From contig URMH01000035.1 of assembly GCA_900549015.1 (NCBI GenBank), positions 1 through 26,146 on the forward strand: 26,146 nt of DNA. The letters run 5' to 3'. This document shows, piece after piece, positions 14,616 to 22,472 of the stretch (positions within the stretch are counted from its first letter, which is position 1; each line of letters opens with the position of its first letter). The position numbers were made by a program, and so were the translations under genes. This DNA is from an uncultured Blautia sp. (GTDB taxonomy: Bacteria > Bacillota > Clostridia > Lachnospirales > Lachnospiraceae). The notes beneath the pieces were generated by a model. It had not been told where the DNA came from, did no database searches, and was given only the letters and a program-made list of their open reading frames with translations.

Positions 14616-15908
14616 ATGGAACAGTATATAATCAAAGGTGGCAATCCGCTTGTTGGTGAAGTGGATATTGCAGGAGCGAAAAATGCAGCTCTGGCAATTC
14701 TTGCGGCGGCAATCATGACGGACGACACTATTCTTATTGAGAATCTGCCTGACGTAAGAGATATAAATGTTTTGCTTGAGGCAATCTCCGGAATTGGAGC
14801 TCAGGTGGAGCGTATCAATAAATCAACTGTTAAAATTAATGGTTCAACAATCAGCGATATAAGCGTGGATTATGAATATATCAAAAAAATCCGTGCTTCC
14901 TACTATCTTCTGGGAGCATTGCTTGGAAAATATAAACATGCGGAAGTTCCGCTGCCGGGAGGCTGCAACATTGGAAGCCGTCCTATTGACCAGCATTTAA
15001 AAGGATTCCGTGCTCTTGGAGCAAATGTGGATATTTTTCATGGGGCAATTGTGGCAAAGGCTGACAATCTTCATGGCAGCCATATTTTTCTTGATGTGGT
15101 TTCTGTTGGTGCTACTATCAATATTATGATGGCTGCATCACTTGCACCGGGAAGAACGATTATTGAAAATGCAGCGAGAGAGCCGCATGTAGTAGATGTC
15201 GCAAACTTCCTGAACAGTATGGGAGCTAATATCAAGGGTGCCGGAACAGATGTGATTCGTATCAAAGGTGTTGAGAAGCTTCATAAAACAGAATATTCTA
15301 TTATACCGGATCAGATTGAAGCTGGAACTTTTATGTTTGCAGCGGCAGCAACAGGCGGAGATATTACCGTTCGAAATGTTATTCCGAAGCATCTTGAGGC
15401 AACGACTGCGAAGCTTGAAGAAATCGGTTGTGAAGTGGAAGAATTTGACGATGCGGTACGTGTTCGTGCAGGAAAAGAGCTTCGCCGTACAAATGTAAAG
15501 ACACTTCCATATCCCGGTTATCCTACTGATATGCAGCCGCAGATTGCCGTTACTCTGGCATTGGCAGAGGGGACAAGTATTGTGACAGAAAGTATTTTTG
15601 AAAACCGCTTTAAATATGCTGACGAGCTTTCCAGAATGGGAGCGAATATTAAGGTGGAAGGAAATACGGCAATCATAGACGGTGTGAAGAAGCTTACAGG
15701 AGCGAGAGTCAGCGCGCCGGATCTTCGTGCAGGAGCAGCGCTTGTAATTGCAGGACTTGCGGCAGAAGGCTTCACAATCGTAGATGATATTGTATATATC
15801 CAGAGAGGCTACGAAAATTTTGAGGAAAAATTAAGGAGCCTCGGAGCAGAAATTGAAAAAGTGTCAAACGAGAAGGAAATTTTAAAATTCCGTCTTCGTG
15901 TTGGCTGA
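14616..15908 (+). CDS. murA: UDP-N-acetylglucosamine 1-carboxyvinyltransferase
   Basis: This encodes the 430-aa enzyme that transfers enolpyruvate from PEP to UDP-GlcNAc, the first committed step of peptidoglycan synthesis. AGAKNAAL near residue 20 holds the Lys/Asn pair, and LPGGCNIGSRPIDQH carries the active-site Cys (C117), the residue attacked by fosfomycin. Length is normal. The ATG follows AGAGGTG (14603-14609). It stands alone under its own promoter. I cannot tell from one copy whether the genome has a second MurA, as many Firmicutes do. Confidence 0.97.
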   Translation: MEQYIIKGGNPLVGEVDIAGAKNAALAILAAAIMTDDTILIENLPDVRDINVLLEAISGIGAQVERINKSTVKINGSTISDISVDYEYIKKIRASYYLLGALLGKYKHAEVPLPGGCNIGSRPIDQHLKGFRALGANVDIFHGAIVAKADNLHGSHIFLDVVSVGATINIMMAASLAPGRTIIENAAREPHVVDVANFLNSMGANIKGAGTDVIRIKGVEKLHKTEYSIIPDQIEAGTFMFAAAATGGDITVRNVIPKHLEATTAKLEEIGCEVEEFDDAVRVRAGKELRRTNVKTLPYPGYPTDMQPQIAVTLALAEGTSIVTESIFENRFKYADELSRMGANIKVEGNTAIIDGVKKLTGARVSAPDLRAGAALVIAGLAAEGFTIVDDIVYIQRGYENFEEKLRSLGAEIEKVSNEKEILKFRLRVG

Positions 15909-15910
15909 GA

Positions 15911-15919
15911 TGATATTAG
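15911..15919 (+). promoter_or_regulatory. Candidate promoter of the metK leader
   Basis: TGATATTAG (15911-15919) resembles an extended -10 and predicts a start near 15926, just before the first riboswitch helix at 15928. No clear -35 is seen. Confidence 0.4.
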
Positions 15920-15927
15920 AAAAATAG

Positions 15928-16078
15928 CCTTTTATTCAGAGTGGTGGAGGTACAAAGGACCCGGGAAGCCACGGCAACCCCTGAGAAAGCAGGAAGGTGC
16001 CAGCCTGAGCGAGAAATCGAACAATAAGAGGATTGTTTATGAAACTTTGAACAGTCCGATTATTCGGGCTGTTTTTTT
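15928..16078 (+). ncRNA. SAM-I (S-box) riboswitch with terminator
   Basis: The aptamer (15928-16031) has AGAGTGGTGGAGG, AAGCCACGGCAACC, AAGGTGCCA and AATAAGAGGA in the S-box order. P1 is CCTTTTATT (15928-15936) with AATAAGAGG (16023-16031), one G-U pair. The terminator is ACAGTCCGA (16051-16059) / TCGGGCTGT (16064-16072) with seven T. An exclusive antiterminator is visible: 16030-16039 pairs with 16048-16057, using two P1 bases and the terminator's 5' arm. SAM binding should stabilise P1, release the terminator and stop transcription of metK. Confidence 0.93.
16051..16078 (+). terminator. Riboswitch terminator
   Basis: A 9-bp stem with one G-U pair, loop TTAT and a T run (16072-16078); the off-state structure of the SAM riboswitch. 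Confidence 0.9.
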
Positions 16079-16124
16079 ATGATTACAGTGAGAGTGCAGA
16101 GCACGGAACAATTCGTGTAATCAT
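16079..16124 (+). repeat. Inverted repeat between riboswitch and metK
   Basis: ATGATTACA (16079-16087) and TGTAATCAT (16116-16124) form a perfect 9-bp inverted repeat around 28 bases, with CACG (16102-16105) / CGTG (16114-16117) inside. It directly follows the terminator T run. Next to it is TGACATAAT (16124-16132), a near-consensus extended -10. Confidence 0.5.
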
Positions 16125-16179
16125 GACATAATATGATAACTATATAAACTTATAATAAACAAATACCAAAGGAGAAAAA

Positions 16180-17358
16180 ATGGAGAAAATTTTATTTACA
16201 TCAGAATCAGTAACAGAGGGACATCCGGATAAAATGTGCGACGCCATTTCCGACGCCATCCTGGACGCATTAATCGAGCAGGATCCTATGAGCCGTGTAG
16301 CCTGCGAGACAGCAACAACAACAGGTCTTGTTCTTGTTATGGGAGAAATCACAACAAAAGCTTACGTAGACATTCAGAAAATCGTAAGAGATACTGTACG
16401 TGAAATCGGCTACACAAGAGGAAAATACGGCTTTGACGCAGATACCTGCGGTGTGATAACAGCTATCGACGAGCAGTCTGCTGACATTGCGCTCGGAGTA
16501 GACAAGGCTCTGGAAGCAAAAATGGGAGAAGAAGAAATCGATGCAATCGGAGCAGGCGACCAGGGAATCCAGTTCGGCTATGCTTCCAATGAGACAGAAG
16601 AGTATATGCCTTATGCAATCAACATGGCGCATAAGCTTGCATACCAGCTTACAAAAGTTCGTAAGGACGGAACACTTTCCTACCTTCGTCCGGACGGAAA
16701 AACACAGGTTACAGTAGAGTATAATGAAGAGGGAAAACCATTCCGTATTGATGCGGTAGTATGCTCCACTCAGCATGACCCGGACGTGACCCAGGAACAG
16801 ATTCACGAAGATATTAAAAAATATGTTCTGGACGCGATCATTCCGGCCGATATGGCAGACGAGAATACAAAATATTTCATCAACCCGACAGGACGCTTCG
16901 TGATCGGCGGACCTCACGGTGACAGCGGTCTTACAGGACGTAAGATCATCGTAGACAGCTACGGCGGATACGGACGTCACGGCGGCGGCGCTTTCTCCGG
17001 AAAGGACTGTACAAAGGTTGACCGTTCTGCAGCATATGCAGCGCGTTACGTTGCAAAAAATATTGTGGCAGCAGGACTTGCAGATAAATGTGAGATCCAG
17101 CTTTCCTATGCGATCGGTGTAGCACACCCGACCTCTATCAACGTAGAGACATTCGGAACAGGCAAACTTCCGGAGACAAAGCTTGTGGAAATTATCCGTG
17201 AGAACTTTGACCTTCGTCCGGCAGGAATCATTAAAATGCTTGACCTTCGCCGTCCGATTTACAAACAGACAGCAGCGTACGGTCACTTCGGACGTACAGA
17301 TGTAGATCTTCCGTGGGAGCATCTTGATAAAGTGGAAGATCTGAAAAAATACTTATAA
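16180..17358 (+). CDS. metK: S-adenosylmethionine synthetase
   Basis: This encodes the 392-aa enzyme that makes SAM from methionine and ATP. TSESVTEGHPDK (residues 7-18), the signature GAGDQG (124-129) and GGGAFSGKDCTKVDRS are present, as is GGPHGDSGLTGRKIIVDSYG. Length is normal. AAAGGAG lies just upstream of the ATG. The SAM-I riboswitch controls it, giving end-product feedback. It uses C-ending codons more than its neighbours, as expected for a highly expressed gene, and it ends at its own terminator. Confidence 0.98.
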   Translation: MEKILFTSESVTEGHPDKMCDAISDAILDALIEQDPMSRVACETATTTGLVLVMGEITTKAYVDIQKIVRDTVREIGYTRGKYGFDADTCGVITAIDEQSADIALGVDKALEAKMGEEEIDAIGAGDQGIQFGYASNETEEYMPYAINMAHKLAYQLTKVRKDGTLSYLRPDGKTQVTVEYNEEGKPFRIDAVVCSTQHDPDVTQEQIHEDIKKYVLDAIIPADMADENTKYFINPTGRFVIGGPHGDSGLTGRKIIVDSYGGYGRHGGGAFSGKDCTKVDRSAAYAARYVAKNIVAAGLADKCEIQLSYAIGVAHPTSINVETFGTGKLPETKLVEIIRENFDLRPAGIIKMLDLRRPIYKQTAAYGHFGRTDVDLPWEHLDKVEDLKKYL

Positions 17359-17371
17359 GAAAAATAACGGG

Positions 17372-17404
17372 AATGAGCCGGCATTTATGCAGGCTCATTT
17401 TTTT
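17372..17404 (+). terminator. Terminator after metK
   Basis: AATGAGCC (17372-17379) pairs with GGCTCATT (17392-17399), with an inner GCATTTATGC extension and a T run to 17404. Confidence 0.85.
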
Positions 17405-17460
17405 CTTCATGGCAGGTGTGCTTTGTTAATAGAAAATTTAGAGATGAACAGTTCTGTTTA

Positions 17461-17469
17461 TGATATAAT
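17461..17469 (+). promoter_or_regulatory. Promoter of the two-component system
   Basis: TGATATAAT (17461-17469) is a perfect extended -10, 43 bases before the kinase ATG. No good -35 is seen; GAACAGTTC (17446-17454), a small palindrome, lies where a regulator could bind. Confidence 0.6.
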
Positions 17470-17511
17470 GTGAAATAAGAACGGAAATGAAAAAATAGAA
17501 CGGAGAACAGA

Positions 17512-18666
17512 ATGAAACTGAAAACAAGAATTATCGTAGGGTTTGTTATGATTATCCTAGTTCCTCTGCTCCTGTTTGCAGCAACCCTGTACGGTTTCGG
17601 GTACTCACAGGCAAACAGAGCAGCCGGACAGGAGGAAGCCGCATTGCCTGAAGGCACTTATGAGCTTTCCATAGCCGAGGTTTCAGACGGCGTGATGCAG
17701 ATACGTGTGATGACGAAGGATTTGTTTCTTACAGCTTCTATTATCCTTGTATGCACAGCTCTGTCTGTAGGGCTATGGATTTACAGAAGCATTGCGGCTC
17801 CGCTTTTAAAACTGAAAAAAGCAACCAGAAGCATCAAAGAAGGAAATCTGGATTTTGTCCTTGATGTAGAGGGGAATGATGAATTTGCAGAACTCTTTCA
17901 GGACTTTGAGGATATGCGTATCCGTCTGAAGGAGTCAGCAGAGGAAAAAATCCTGATGGACAAAGAGAATAAAGAGCTTATCAGTAATATTTCCCACGAT
18001 TTAAAAACCCCGATCACGGCAGTAAAGGGATATGTTGAAGGAATTATGGACGGTGTTGCAGACACACCGGAAAAAATGGACCGGTATGTAAAAACCATTT
18101 ATAATAAGACAAATGAAATGGACCATCTGATCAATGAGCTTACGTTTTATTCCAAAATCGACACAAACCGCATTCCCTATACGTTCAGTAAGCTGAATGT
18201 GGAGGATTACTTTGGAGACTGTGCGGAGGAGGTAGGACTGGAGCTTGAAACAAGAGGGATTGAGCTTGTATATGCCAACTATGTGGAGGGTGACGTTCAG
18301 GTAATTGCAGATGGAGAGCAGATTCGCCGCGTCATTCACAACATTATCGGGAATGCCATTAAGTATATGGACAAGCCAAAGGGAATTATTCAGATCCGTG
18401 TAAAAGATGTGGGCGATTTTATTCAGGTTGAAATTGAAGATAACGGAAAAGGCATCGGAGCAAAGGACATAGCGTATATTTTTGACCGTTTCTACCGCAC
18501 GGACGTATCCAGAAATTCTTCAAAAGGGGGAAGCGGAATCGGGCTTTCCATTGTGAAGAAGATTATGGAAGATCACGGTGGAAAAGTATGGGCGACAAGC
18601 CGGCTTGGAATTGGGACAATTATGTACTTTGTACTTAGAAAATATCAGGAGGGACCTGTAAAATGA
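17512..18666 (+). CDS. Membrane sensor histidine kinase
   Basis: This 384-aa kinase has TM1 (about 7-27), a short outside loop of about 45 residues, TM2 (73-92), a HAMP linker (93-145), a dimerisation/phosphoacceptor domain with SHDLKTPITAVKGY (His162) and a HATPase domain with HNIIGNAIKYM (N box), DNGKGIG (G1) and GGSGIGLSIVKKI (G2). The signal is unknown; the small outside loop suggests membrane or envelope sensing. It precedes its regulator with a 4-base ATGA overlap, so the two are translationally coupled. Kinase-first order is less common than the reverse. Confidence 0.93.
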   Translation: MKLKTRIIVGFVMIILVPLLLFAATLYGFGYSQANRAAGQEEAALPEGTYELSIAEVSDGVMQIRVMTKDLFLTASIILVCTALSVGLWIYRSIAAPLLKLKKATRSIKEGNLDFVLDVEGNDEFAELFQDFEDMRIRLKESAEEKILMDKENKELISNISHDLKTPITAVKGYVEGIMDGVADTPEKMDRYVKTIYNKTNEMDHLINELTFYSKIDTNRIPYTFSKLNVEDYFGDCAEEVGLELETRGIELVYANYVEGDVQVIADGEQIRRVIHNIIGNAIKYMDKPKGIIQIRVKDVGDFIQVEIEDNGKGIGAKDIAYIFDRFYRTDVSRNSSKGGSGIGLSIVKKIMEDHGGKVWATSRLGIGTIMYFVLRKYQEGPVK

Positions 18667-19352
18667 GTAAAATATTGATAGTAGAAGATGAAGAGGCAAT
18701 CGCTGACCTTGAGAAAGATTATCTGGAGCTTTCTGGATTTGAAGTGGAAATTGCAAACAGAGGAGATTTGGGACTTACAAAGGCATTAAACGAAGAATTT
18801 GATCTGATCATTCTGGATCTGATGCTTCCGGAAGTAGACGGATTTGACATCTGCCGTCAGGTGCGCCAGGTAAAAAATACACCGATCATCATGGTTTCCG
18901 CCAAAAAAGATGACATTGATAAAATCAGAGGCCTGGGACTCGGGGCAGACGACTATATGACAAAACCATTCAGCCCAAGTGAGCTTGTGGCGAGAGTGAA
19001 AGCACATATGGATCGCTACAACCGTCTTATTGGTTCCAATGTACGGAAAAATGATGTAATAGAAATCAGGGGGATCAAAATTGACAAAACGGCAAGGCGT
19101 GTGTGGGTAAACGGAGAGGAGACAACTTTTACAACAAAGGAATACGACCTTCTTACCTTCCTTGCGGAAAATCCAAACCGGGTATTTACAAAAGAAGAGC
19201 TGTTCCGGGAAATCTGGGATATGGAATCTGTGGGAGATATTGCAACTGTTACGGTCCATATCAAGAAAATCCGGGAAAAAATTGAATTTAACACGGCAAA
19301 GCCGCAGTATATTGAAACAATATGGGGAGTCGGATACAGATTTAAGGTATAA
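18663..19352 (+). CDS. OmpR/PhoB-family response regulator
   Basis: This 229-aa regulator has a receiver domain (1-115) with acidic pair E8/D9, phosphoacceptor D52 (LIILDLMLPEVDGFD) and K101 (TKPF), then a winged-helix DNA-binding domain (about 130-229) ending GVGYRFKV. Such regulators bind direct repeats, usually about 11 bp apart. It overlaps the kinase gene by 4 bases and should be its partner. Targets are unknown. Confidence 0.95.
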   Translation: MSKILIVEDEEAIADLEKDYLELSGFEVEIANRGDLGLTKALNEEFDLIILDLMLPEVDGFDICRQVRQVKNTPIIMVSAKKDDIDKIRGLGLGADDYMTKPFSPSELVARVKAHMDRYNRLIGSNVRKNDVIEIRGIKIDKTARRVWVNGEETTFTTKEYDLLTFLAENPNRVFTKEELFREIWDMESVGDIATVTVHIKKIREKIEFNTAKPQYIETIWGVGYRFKV

Positions 19353-19379
19353 TATAGAGAAAGCGGGAGCAGCAGAATT

Positions 19380-20816
19380 ATGGAAAAATTGTACAGGAAA
19401 TTAGAGAGCCTTGCGGATACGGGAAATTATCCGTTTCATATGCCGGGACATAAAAGAAATCCGGGGACAGTTGACGGGGATTTTCTTTTTGAAAAAGATA
19501 TTACGGAGATTTCAGGCTTTGATGACCTTCACCATTCCAAGGGGATTTTAAAAGAAGCACAGGAAAGAGCGGCAAGGCTGTATGAAGTAAAAGAAACGTT
19601 TTTCAGCGTCAATGGAAGTACAGCGGCAATTCTTGCGGCTGTTTCTGCCGCTGTGCAAAAAGGGGGACAGATCCTTGTGGGAAGAAACTGTCATAAGGCA
19701 GTTTATAACGCCATGTATATAAGAGATCTTGTTCCGTCCTATATTTATCCACAGGAAGATCCGCTTTTGGGGATAAGTGGCGGAATTTCACCGGCAAGGG
19801 TGGAAACTGTTCTTGATGAGAACCCGGAGATCCAGGCTGTACTGATCACATCTCCCACTTATGACGGCGTGGTGTCCGATGTAAAGCGTATTGCAAATGC
19901 GGCGCACAGTCACGGAATCCCTCTTATTGTGGACGAGGCTCACGGAGCGCATTTTAAATTTTCCAATTATTTTCCCACATCTGCGGCAGAGCTTGGGGCA
20001 GACCTTGTGATCCAGAGTCTTCACAAAACCCTTCCTTCTCTTACGCAGACTGCAGTTCTCCACAGATGCAGCGATATGGTAAACAGAAATCTGATCCGCC
20101 GTTTTATGAGCATTTATCAGAGCAGCAGTCCATCGTATCTTCTGATGGGAAGTATGGACGCCTGCATTGACAAAATGGCGGAAGACGGCAGAAATATGTT
20201 CATAAAATATACGGAGACTCTGGAAAAAGCAAGAAAGCGTCTGGAGCAGTGTAAATACATTCGGCTCGTGACGCCAAAAGCAGGAAGAGATACGAGAATA
20301 CATGATTTTGACCGCTCCAAAATTATTTTATCGTCATATTATAGTTCACTCAAGGGAACAGAATTCCAGGATATTTTAAGAGAGGAATTTCACATAGAAA
20401 CAGAGATGGCATGTGAAAACTACGTTCTTGCCATGACTTCTGTGGGAGATACGGAAGAGGGATTTTTGCGTCTCTGCGAGGCGGTTGAAGAGATTGACAG
20501 ACGGGAATCGTTAAAAAATACAGAAAGCTTTTTGAAGGAAGAACGGGATCATATAAAAATAGGGGAGAAAAAACAGGTTATGCGTATAGCAGAAGCGCTG
20601 GAGTTGCCGAGTATATTCTGTCCGCTTGAGGAGAGCGTAGGAAAAATTTCAGCGGAATTTGCATATCTTTATCCTCCGGGAATCCCGATGATCACGCCGG
20701 GAGAACAGATTACTGGACTTTTTGTACGGAATGTGAGAAGATACATGGAACAGGGAATAGTCCTGGAAGGTCTCTGTGACCGCACAAATAAGACAATATG
20801 CGTAGTGAAGGAATAG
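19380..20816 (+). CDS. Orn/Lys/Arg decarboxylase-family PLP enzyme (YaaO-like)
   Basis: This 478-aa protein is a fold-type I PLP enzyme like Bacillus YaaO. FHMPGHKRN lies near the N-terminus, VNGSTAAILA binds the cofactor phosphate region, PLIVDEAHGAHF contains the Asp (D185) that contacts the PLP ring, and SLHKTLPSLTQ carries the Schiff-base Lys (K216). It belongs to the decarboxylase-like group without the N-terminal receiver-like domain of the large inducible enzymes. The actual amino acid substrate cannot be told. GGGAG precedes the ATG. It heads a cluster resembling yaaO-tmk-holB-yaaT of Bacillus. Confidence 0.88.
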   Translation: MEKLYRKLESLADTGNYPFHMPGHKRNPGTVDGDFLFEKDITEISGFDDLHHSKGILKEAQERAARLYEVKETFFSVNGSTAAILAAVSAAVQKGGQILVGRNCHKAVYNAMYIRDLVPSYIYPQEDPLLGISGGISPARVETVLDENPEIQAVLITSPTYDGVVSDVKRIANAAHSHGIPLIVDEAHGAHFKFSNYFPTSAAELGADLVIQSLHKTLPSLTQTAVLHRCSDMVNRNLIRRFMSIYQSSSPSYLLMGSMDACIDKMAEDGRNMFIKYTETLEKARKRLEQCKYIRLVTPKAGRDTRIHDFDRSKIILSSYYSSLKGTEFQDILREEFHIETEMACENYVLAMTSVGDTEEGFLRLCEAVEEIDRRESLKNTESFLKEERDHIKIGEKKQVMRIAEALELPSIFCPLEESVGKISAEFAYLYPPGIPMITPGEQITGLFVRNVRRYMEQGIVLEGLCDRTNKTICVVKE

Positions 20817-20827
20817 ATAAAATAAAA

Positions 20828-21421
20828 ATGGGAAAAATATTTTACATTATGGGAAAAAGCGCTTCCGGAAAGGACAGGATTTATTCCAGCCTTATAAAAA
20901 AAAGCGAGCTTGCGCTTAAAAGGCTGGTGCTTTATACCACACGCCCGATTCGAAGCGGCGAGGAAAATGGGAGAGAGTATTTTTTTGTGACAGACAGCGA
21001 GTTTTTTGAGATGGAGAAAAAAGGCTGTATCATTGAAAAAAGAGAATACCTTACCGTGGAAGGAATATGGAGATATTTTACGGCAGACGACGGACAGATA
21101 AATCTACAGGAATCGGATTATCTGGGTATCGGAACACTGGAATCCTATATAAAATTAAAGGGGCATTTTGGAGAAGAACGGGTTTGTCCTGTTTATGTTG
21201 AAGTGGAGGACGGGGAACGTCTTCTTCGGGCAATCGGAAGAGAAAAAATGCAGGAAAAACCTAAGTATGCGGAGCTTTGCAGGAGATTTCTCGCGGATCA
21301 GGAGGATTTTTCGGAAGAGAATATTCAGAAAGCCGGTATAGAAAAATCATTTGAAAATGATGAATTGAATAATTGTGTGGAAGAAATCGTAAATTATATA
21401 AAATACATGAAGCAAAAATAG
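20828..21421 (+). CDS. Guanylate-kinase-like protein with altered P-loop
   Basis: This 197-aa protein resembles guanylate kinase: YTTRPIRSGEENGREYFFVT fits the GMP-binding region, and the P-loop is GKSASGKDR (residues 9-17). The residue after GK is Asp where canonical kinases have Ser/Thr or Gly-Thr. Bacillus has thymidylate kinase (tmk) at this position of the cluster. I chose the ATG at 20828 because the protein then starts MGKIFYIMGKS as expected; the frame opens at 20798 inside the previous gene. No ideal ribosome site is visible (AAGGAA is 14 bases away), so coupling to the upstream gene is possible. Confidence 0.75.
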   Translation: MGKIFYIMGKSASGKDRIYSSLIKKSELALKRLVLYTTRPIRSGEENGREYFFVTDSEFFEMEKKGCIIEKREYLTVEGIWRYFTADDGQINLQESDYLGIGTLESYIKLKGHFGEERVCPVYVEVEDGERLLRAIGREKMQEKPKYAELCRRFLADQEDFSEENIQKAGIEKSFENDELNNCVEEIVNYIKYMKQK

Positions 21422-21442
21422 TTTTTAAAGAGAACAAAAGTA

Positions 21443-21451
21443 TGGTATAAT
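21443..21451 (+). promoter_or_regulatory. Promoter of the holB operon
   Basis: TGGTATAAT (21443-21451) is a perfect extended -10 with a weak TTTAAA (21424-21429) upstream; it lies 31 bases before the holB ATG. Confidence 0.6.
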
Positions 21452-21481
21452 GAAACGTAACAAAAAGAGAGGTGATTCTTT

Positions 21482-22471
21482 ATGGTAGGGTTTAACAACA
21501 TAATCGGGCATGACGAAATTATACGTCATATGAAAAATGCAATTAAGACGGGTAAGGTTTCTCATTCGTATATTCTGACAGGAGAACCCGGATCAGGCAA
21601 GAGACTTATGGCAGGCACTTTTGCCATGACGCTGCAGTGTGAGGCTGGAGGAGAAGAACCGTGCCAGAAATGTGATTCCTGTAAAAAAGCCATGGGTAAG
21701 AATCACCCGGATATTATTATGGTTTCCCATGAGAAGCCGGGTGTGATCACAATCGATGAGATTCGAGAACAGGTTATCCATGATGTATCGGTAAAACCGT
21801 ATTGCAGCCCTTATAAAATTTACATTGTCCCAGATGCGCATATGATGAACCCGCAGGCACAGAACGCACTTCTGAAAACAATCGAGGAGCCGCCGGAATA
21901 TGCGGTTATCATGCTTCTTACGAGCAATATAGACGGGCTTCTTCCCACAATCCGTTCCAGATGTGTGCGTCTTGATTTAAAGGTTGTAGATGACGGACTG
22001 ATAAAAAAATATCTGATGGAACATTTACATATACCGGATTATCAGGCGGAAATAGACGTATCTTTTGCACATGGGAGCATCGGAAAGGCAAAAGAAGCGG
22101 CAACATCACAGGAATTTGCAGATATGACCCAAAATGCCCTGAAGCTTTTAAAATATGCGGGAACGATGGAAGTATATGAGCTTACAGACGCGATCAGGGA
22201 GCTGGCATCAGATAAGCAGAATATAGGAGATTATCTTGATATTTTCCAGTTCTGGTTCCGTGATATTTTAATGTTTAAGGCAACAAGGGAAATAGACAAT
22301 CTTGTATTCAAGCAGGAAATAAACTTTATTAAGGAACAGGCAAGCGAGCGTTCTTATGAGAATATAGAAAAGATTCTGGAAGCGATTGAAAAGACGAAGG
22401 TACGTCTTCGCGCAAACGTAAATCTCGAGCTTGCACTTGAGCTTCTGTTCCTGACGATCAGGGAGAAATAA
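21482..22471 (+). CDS. holB: DNA polymerase III delta-prime subunit
   Basis: This 329-aa clamp-loader subunit is identified by GHDEIIRHMKNAI and SYILTGEPGSGKR near the N-terminus, the zinc-binding cysteines (C53, C61, C64, C67), NALLKTIEEPPEY and TIRSRC (C161 end of sensor region). The P-loop ends GKR rather than GKS/T, as in delta-prime subunits that do not bind ATP. It opens a tightly packed operon: ricT starts one base after its stop. Confidence 0.92.
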   Translation: MVGFNNIIGHDEIIRHMKNAIKTGKVSHSYILTGEPGSGKRLMAGTFAMTLQCEAGGEEPCQKCDSCKKAMGKNHPDIIMVSHEKPGVITIDEIREQVIHDVSVKPYCSPYKIYIVPDAHMMNPQAQNALLKTIEEPPEYAVIMLLTSNIDGLLPTIRSRCVRLDLKVVDDGLIKKYLMEHLHIPDYQAEIDVSFAHGSIGKAKEAATSQEFADMTQNALKLLKYAGTMEVYELTDAIRELASDKQNIGDYLDIFQFWFRDILMFKATREIDNLVFKQEINFIKEQASERSYENIEKILEAIEKTKVRLRANVNLELALELLFLTIREK

Positions 22472-22472
22472 A

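Noticed and set aside
16270..17322. 350-codon open frame on the minus strand within metK
   Set aside because: It is a by-product of the strong codon bias of metK; its protein is Cys-rich and unlike anything known, with no ribosome site or promoter.
21482..21604. GKR P-loop of holB as a sign of a broken gene
   Set aside because: Delta-prime subunits often lack a working ATP site; all other motifs and the length are normal.
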